From Trebonia sp. (GTDB lineage Bacteria; Actinomycetota; Actinomycetes; Streptosporangiales; Streptosporangiaceae), in contig JASHPP010000480.1 in assembly GCA_030038035.1 (NCBI GenBank), positions 1 to 6,828 on the forward strand: a DNA stretch of 6,828 nucleotides, given 5' to 3'. A program made the position numbers and the translations under genes. Below the pieces are notes generated by a model, which was not told the origin of the DNA, ran no database searches, and saw nothing but the letters and a program-made list of their open reading frames with translations. Positions 5,687 through 6,828 of the stretch are shown in pieces; positions within the stretch are counted from its first letter, which is position 1, and each line of letters opens with the position of its first letter.

Positions 5687-6550
5687 ATGAAGATCGGCTT
5701 GCAGATTCCGGACTTCAGCACCCCGCGCGGGCCGGAGCGGCTGGGCGCCGAACTCGCCACCGTCGGCCGGGTCGCCGACGAGGCGGGGTTTGAGTACATC
5801 GCGGTCATGGACCACTTCTTCCAGATCCCCGTGGTCGGTCCGGCCGAGCAGGAAATGCTCGAGGGGTACACGACGCTCGGCTACCTGGCCGCGTGCACAT
5901 CCAGGGCGACGCTGGTCACCCTGGTCACCGGCACGGTCTACCGGGAGCCAGGCGTCCTCGCCAAGATCGTGACGACGCTGGACGTGCTGTCCAACGGCCG
6001 GGCGTGGCTTGGCATCGGCGCGGCCTGGAACGAGGAGGAGTCACGCGGGCTCGGCGTCCCGTTCCCGCCGGTCGCCGAGCGTTTTGAGCGGCTCGAGGAA
6101 ACGCTGCAGATCTGCCTGCAGATGTGGCGCGGCGACGAATCGCCCTACCAAGGCAAGCATTACCAGCTCGCGCGACCGCTCAACTCGCCGCAGTCGCTGA
6201 CCAGGCCGCACCCGCCGATCATGATCGGCGGCGGCGGGGAGAAGAAGACGCTGCGGCTGGTCGCGCAGTACGCCGACGCCTGCAACCTGTTCGCGGGGCG
6301 CGACGAGGCCCGCAAGCTCGACATTCTGCGCCAGCACTGCGAAGCCGTCGGGCGCGACTACGACTCGATCTACAAGACCGCCTACTACTACTTCGACGCG
6401 CGCAAGGGCGCGCAGCAGATCGTGGACGAGCTCGGCGCGCTCGCCGAAGTCGGCTTCGACGCGGCGATCGGCGCCGTCATCGACGTCTGGGACGTGACCC
6501 CGCTGGAATTCATCGGCGGCGAGGTGATCCCCGCGGTCGCGGACTTTTAG
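5687..6550 (+). CDS. LLM-class flavin/F420-dependent oxidoreductase
   Basis: Encodes 287 residues of the luciferase-like monooxygenase (bacterial luciferase, TIM-barrel) superfamily, in the branch that in actinobacteria is usually assigned to coenzyme F420 and resembles M. tuberculosis Rv1855c-type proteins. Characteristic segments: MKIGLQIPDF (1-10, first strand), VMDHFFQ (40-46), the long REPGVLAKIVTTLDVLSNGR region (86-105), LGIGAAW (108-114), FERLEETLQI (133-142) and IGGGGEKKTLRLVAQYAD (180-197), the phosphate-binding part of the cofactor site. The family transfers hydride from F420H2 or FMNH2 to diverse substrates; neither cofactor nor substrate can be proved here. No signal peptide, so cytoplasmic. 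It may share a transcript with the lipoprotein gene. At 287 residues it is somewhat shorter than many LLM proteins, but the C-terminus (VWDVTPLEFIG) appears natural. Confidence 0.9.
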   Translation: MKIGLQIPDFSTPRGPERLGAELATVGRVADEAGFEYIAVMDHFFQIPVVGPAEQEMLEGYTTLGYLAACTSRATLVTLVTGTVYREPGVLAKIVTTLDVLSNGRAWLGIGAAWNEEESRGLGVPFPPVAERFERLEETLQICLQMWRGDESPYQGKHYQLARPLNSPQSLTRPHPPIMIGGGGEKKTLRLVAQYADACNLFAGRDEARKLDILRQHCEAVGRDYDSIYKTAYYYFDARKGAQQIVDELGALAEVGFDAAIGAVIDVWDVTPLEFIGGEVIPAVADF

Positions 6551-6618
6551 AATCCGCGAATTCTCATGCGCAACACAAATGCGACTTTGGACACTTCTTG
6601 CATGGACATTCCGGACAT
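6547..6618 (-). other. Possible 23-codon ORF behind a minus-strand promoter-like sequence
   Basis: ATG at 6618-6616 opens a frame of 23 codons ending in TAA at 6549-6547, which overlaps the LLM stop on the other strand. The peptide starts MSGMSMQEVSK and ends LRMRIRGF. It lies 10 nt after the TATTTC box described for 6629-6656 and has no Shine-Dalgarno. Third positions are only about half G/C by hand count, unlike genuine genes here, so coding is doubtful. Confidence 0.15.
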
Positions 6619-6621
6619 TTC
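6589..6621. repeat. Three GGACAYTYC direct repeats
   Basis: GGACACTTC (6589-6597), GGACATTCC (6604-6612) and GGACATTTC (6613-6621) match the consensus GGACAYTYC, with starts 15 and 9 bp apart. The third is also the left arm of a dyad: GACATTTC (6614-6621) pairs with GAAATaGTC (6629-6637) with one bulged A. Confidence 0.6.
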
Positions 6622-6628
6622 GATGGCG

Positions 6629-6656
6629 GAAATAGTCACGGAGTGCTTGGTGTCAA
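6629..6656 (-). promoter_or_regulatory. Possible promoter reading towards the LLM gene
   Basis: On the minus strand TTGACA (complement of 6651-6656) is a perfect -35 hexamer, followed after 16 bp by TATTTC (complement of 6629-6634) as a weak -10. The GGACA repeats lie directly downstream, where an operator could sit. A transcript would run antisense into the LLM 3' end. Confidence 0.3.
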
Positions 6657-6694
6657 GCGGCTAGCGCAACGGGCGGCCGGGCCAGGGAAGACAT

Positions 6695-6720
6695 GCGGCG
6701 GCTTCGCCGCCGCTCATTTT
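6695..6720 (+). terminator. Rho-independent-type terminator downstream of the LLM oxidoreductase
   Basis: GCGGCGGC (6695-6702) and GCCGCCGC (6706-6713) form a perfect 8-bp GC stem with a 3-nt loop (or 7 bp with 5 nt), followed by TCATTTT to 6720. It is 145 nt after the LLM stop on the plus strand and is the best plus-strand intrinsic terminator in the window. Confidence 0.6.
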
Positions 6721-6750
6721 CCGGGGTTTGCCGGGGGGTGCCCGGACTTG
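6721..6750. repeat. Three imperfect 10-bp direct repeats
   Basis: CCGGGGTTTG, CCGGGGGGTG and CCCGGACTTG follow one another at 6721, 6731 and 6741. The second and third also form a 5-bp stem, CCGGG (6731-6735) with CCCGG (6741-6745). The significance is unclear; low-complexity GC DNA can give this by chance. Confidence 0.35.
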
Positions 6751-6788
6751 ACAAGGGAACCCTCGCGGCGGCCCTGACCGGGCTATTG

Positions 6789-6812
6789 CGGGCAGGCCAG
6801 AGGGCTTGCCCG
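6789..6812. repeat. Strong 10-bp hairpin near the right edge
   Basis: CGGGCAGGCC (6789-6798) pairs with GGCTTGCCCG (6803-6812) through ten positions, one of them G-U, around an AGAG loop. No T-tract follows on either strand. A weaker stem, GGCCC (6770-6774) with GGGCT (6780-6784), lies just before it. Its role cannot be judged because the window ends at 6828. Confidence 0.55.
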
Positions 6813-6828
6813 GTTCGCGGGCCAGCGT

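Larger units (their letters stand above)
6551..6660. other. Low-GC intergenic segment
   Basis: By hand count 55 of 110 bases are G or C, and 32 of the first 70, whereas the flanking DNA is visibly near 70% or more. It holds GGACA repeats, an imperfect dyad and a promoter-like pair on the minus strand. No convincing gene is seen. It may be a regulatory region or a remnant of acquired DNA. Confidence 0.6.

Noticed and set aside
4173..5690. A 505-codon plus-strand frame over the lipoprotein gene
   Set aside because: It overlaps the lipoprotein in another frame, is dominated by arginine, and has no Shine-Dalgarno or recognisable motif. The lipoprotein frame has the lipobox and seven Asp-boxes.
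4309..5871. A 520-codon minus-strand frame
   Set aside because: It is antisense to the lipoprotein and the start of the LLM gene, with low-complexity composition and no family motifs.
6602..6664. Plus-strand 20-codon ORF starting MDIPDIS in the low-GC segment
   Set aside because: There is no Shine-Dalgarno and no promoter placed for it, the third-position GC is below that of the real genes, and its length is within chance expectation.
6748..6753. Perfect TTGACA on the plus strand near the right edge
   Set aside because: No -10-like hexamer lies 16-18 bp downstream (the sequence there is CCCTGA-like), so a promoter is not supported.
6661..6828. Minus-strand frame open from the right edge to a stop at 6661
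   Set aside because: It is proline-, arginine- and glycine-rich, runs through the hairpins and shows no domain. An open frame of 55 codons is expected by chance at this GC content.
1..6828. CRISPR arrays, tRNA or rRNA genes, intact insertion sequences, toxin-antitoxin or phage-defence modules
   Set aside because: No regularly spaced 25-40 bp repeats, cloverleaf-like sequence, transposase motifs or defence-type domains were seen on either strand.

Overview
The window reads as chromosomal DNA from a high-GC actinomycete. Coding sequences have strongly G/C-biased third positions and several GTG starts. Two families are typical of actinobacteria: an LLM-class (probable F420-dependent) oxidoreductase, and a two-domain VOC protein resembling mycobacterial Rv0577/TB27.3. 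Genus cannot be fixed from the sequence; a Streptosporangiales- or Streptomyces-like organism is a reasonable guess.

Layout: (1) 1-123, the last 40 codons of an unrecognised plus-strand gene, whose stop lies in a perfect 11-bp triple tandem repeat. (2) 210-989 minus, tandem-VOC protein with a clear Shine-Dalgarno. (3) 1120-1464 plus, a 114-residue single-span membrane protein with four cysteines. (4) 1515-1940 minus, D-aminoacyl-tRNA deacylase (dtd), divergent from (5) 1995-2969 plus, an asparaginase of the Asparaginase_II / Rhizobium etli type; this pair shares a 54-bp gap that looks like two leaderless promoters. (6) 3058-4182 minus, a monomeric sarcosine oxidase / N-methyltryptophan oxidase-type flavoprotein with the covalent-FAD cysteine, separated from the asparaginase by two hairpins. 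(7) 4345-5613 plus, a lipoprotein with seven regularly spaced Asp-boxes, predicted to be a seven-bladed beta-propeller. (8) 5687-6550 plus, LLM-class oxidoreductase. (9) 6551-6828, non-coding as far as I can tell: about 110 bp of roughly 50% GC (hand count) with GGACA repeats and an imperfect dyad, then a GC-rich run of hairpins including a probable terminator.

The genes alternate strand and do not form one operon. The only same-strand neighbours close enough for possible co-transcription are the lipoprotein and the LLM oxidoreductase (73-bp gap), and the latter has its own strong ribosome binding site. Functions are mostly housekeeping or small-molecule metabolism: D-amino-acid tRNA proofreading, asparagine hydrolysis, secondary amine oxidation and a flavin/F420 redox step. 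No shared pathway is evident.

I do not see convincing evidence of a new multi-gene system. The items most worth a second look are the low-GC repeat segment after 6550 with its possible minus-strand promoter, the uncharacterised four-cysteine membrane protein, the seven-Asp-box lipoprotein and the compact divergent dtd/asparaginase promoter.
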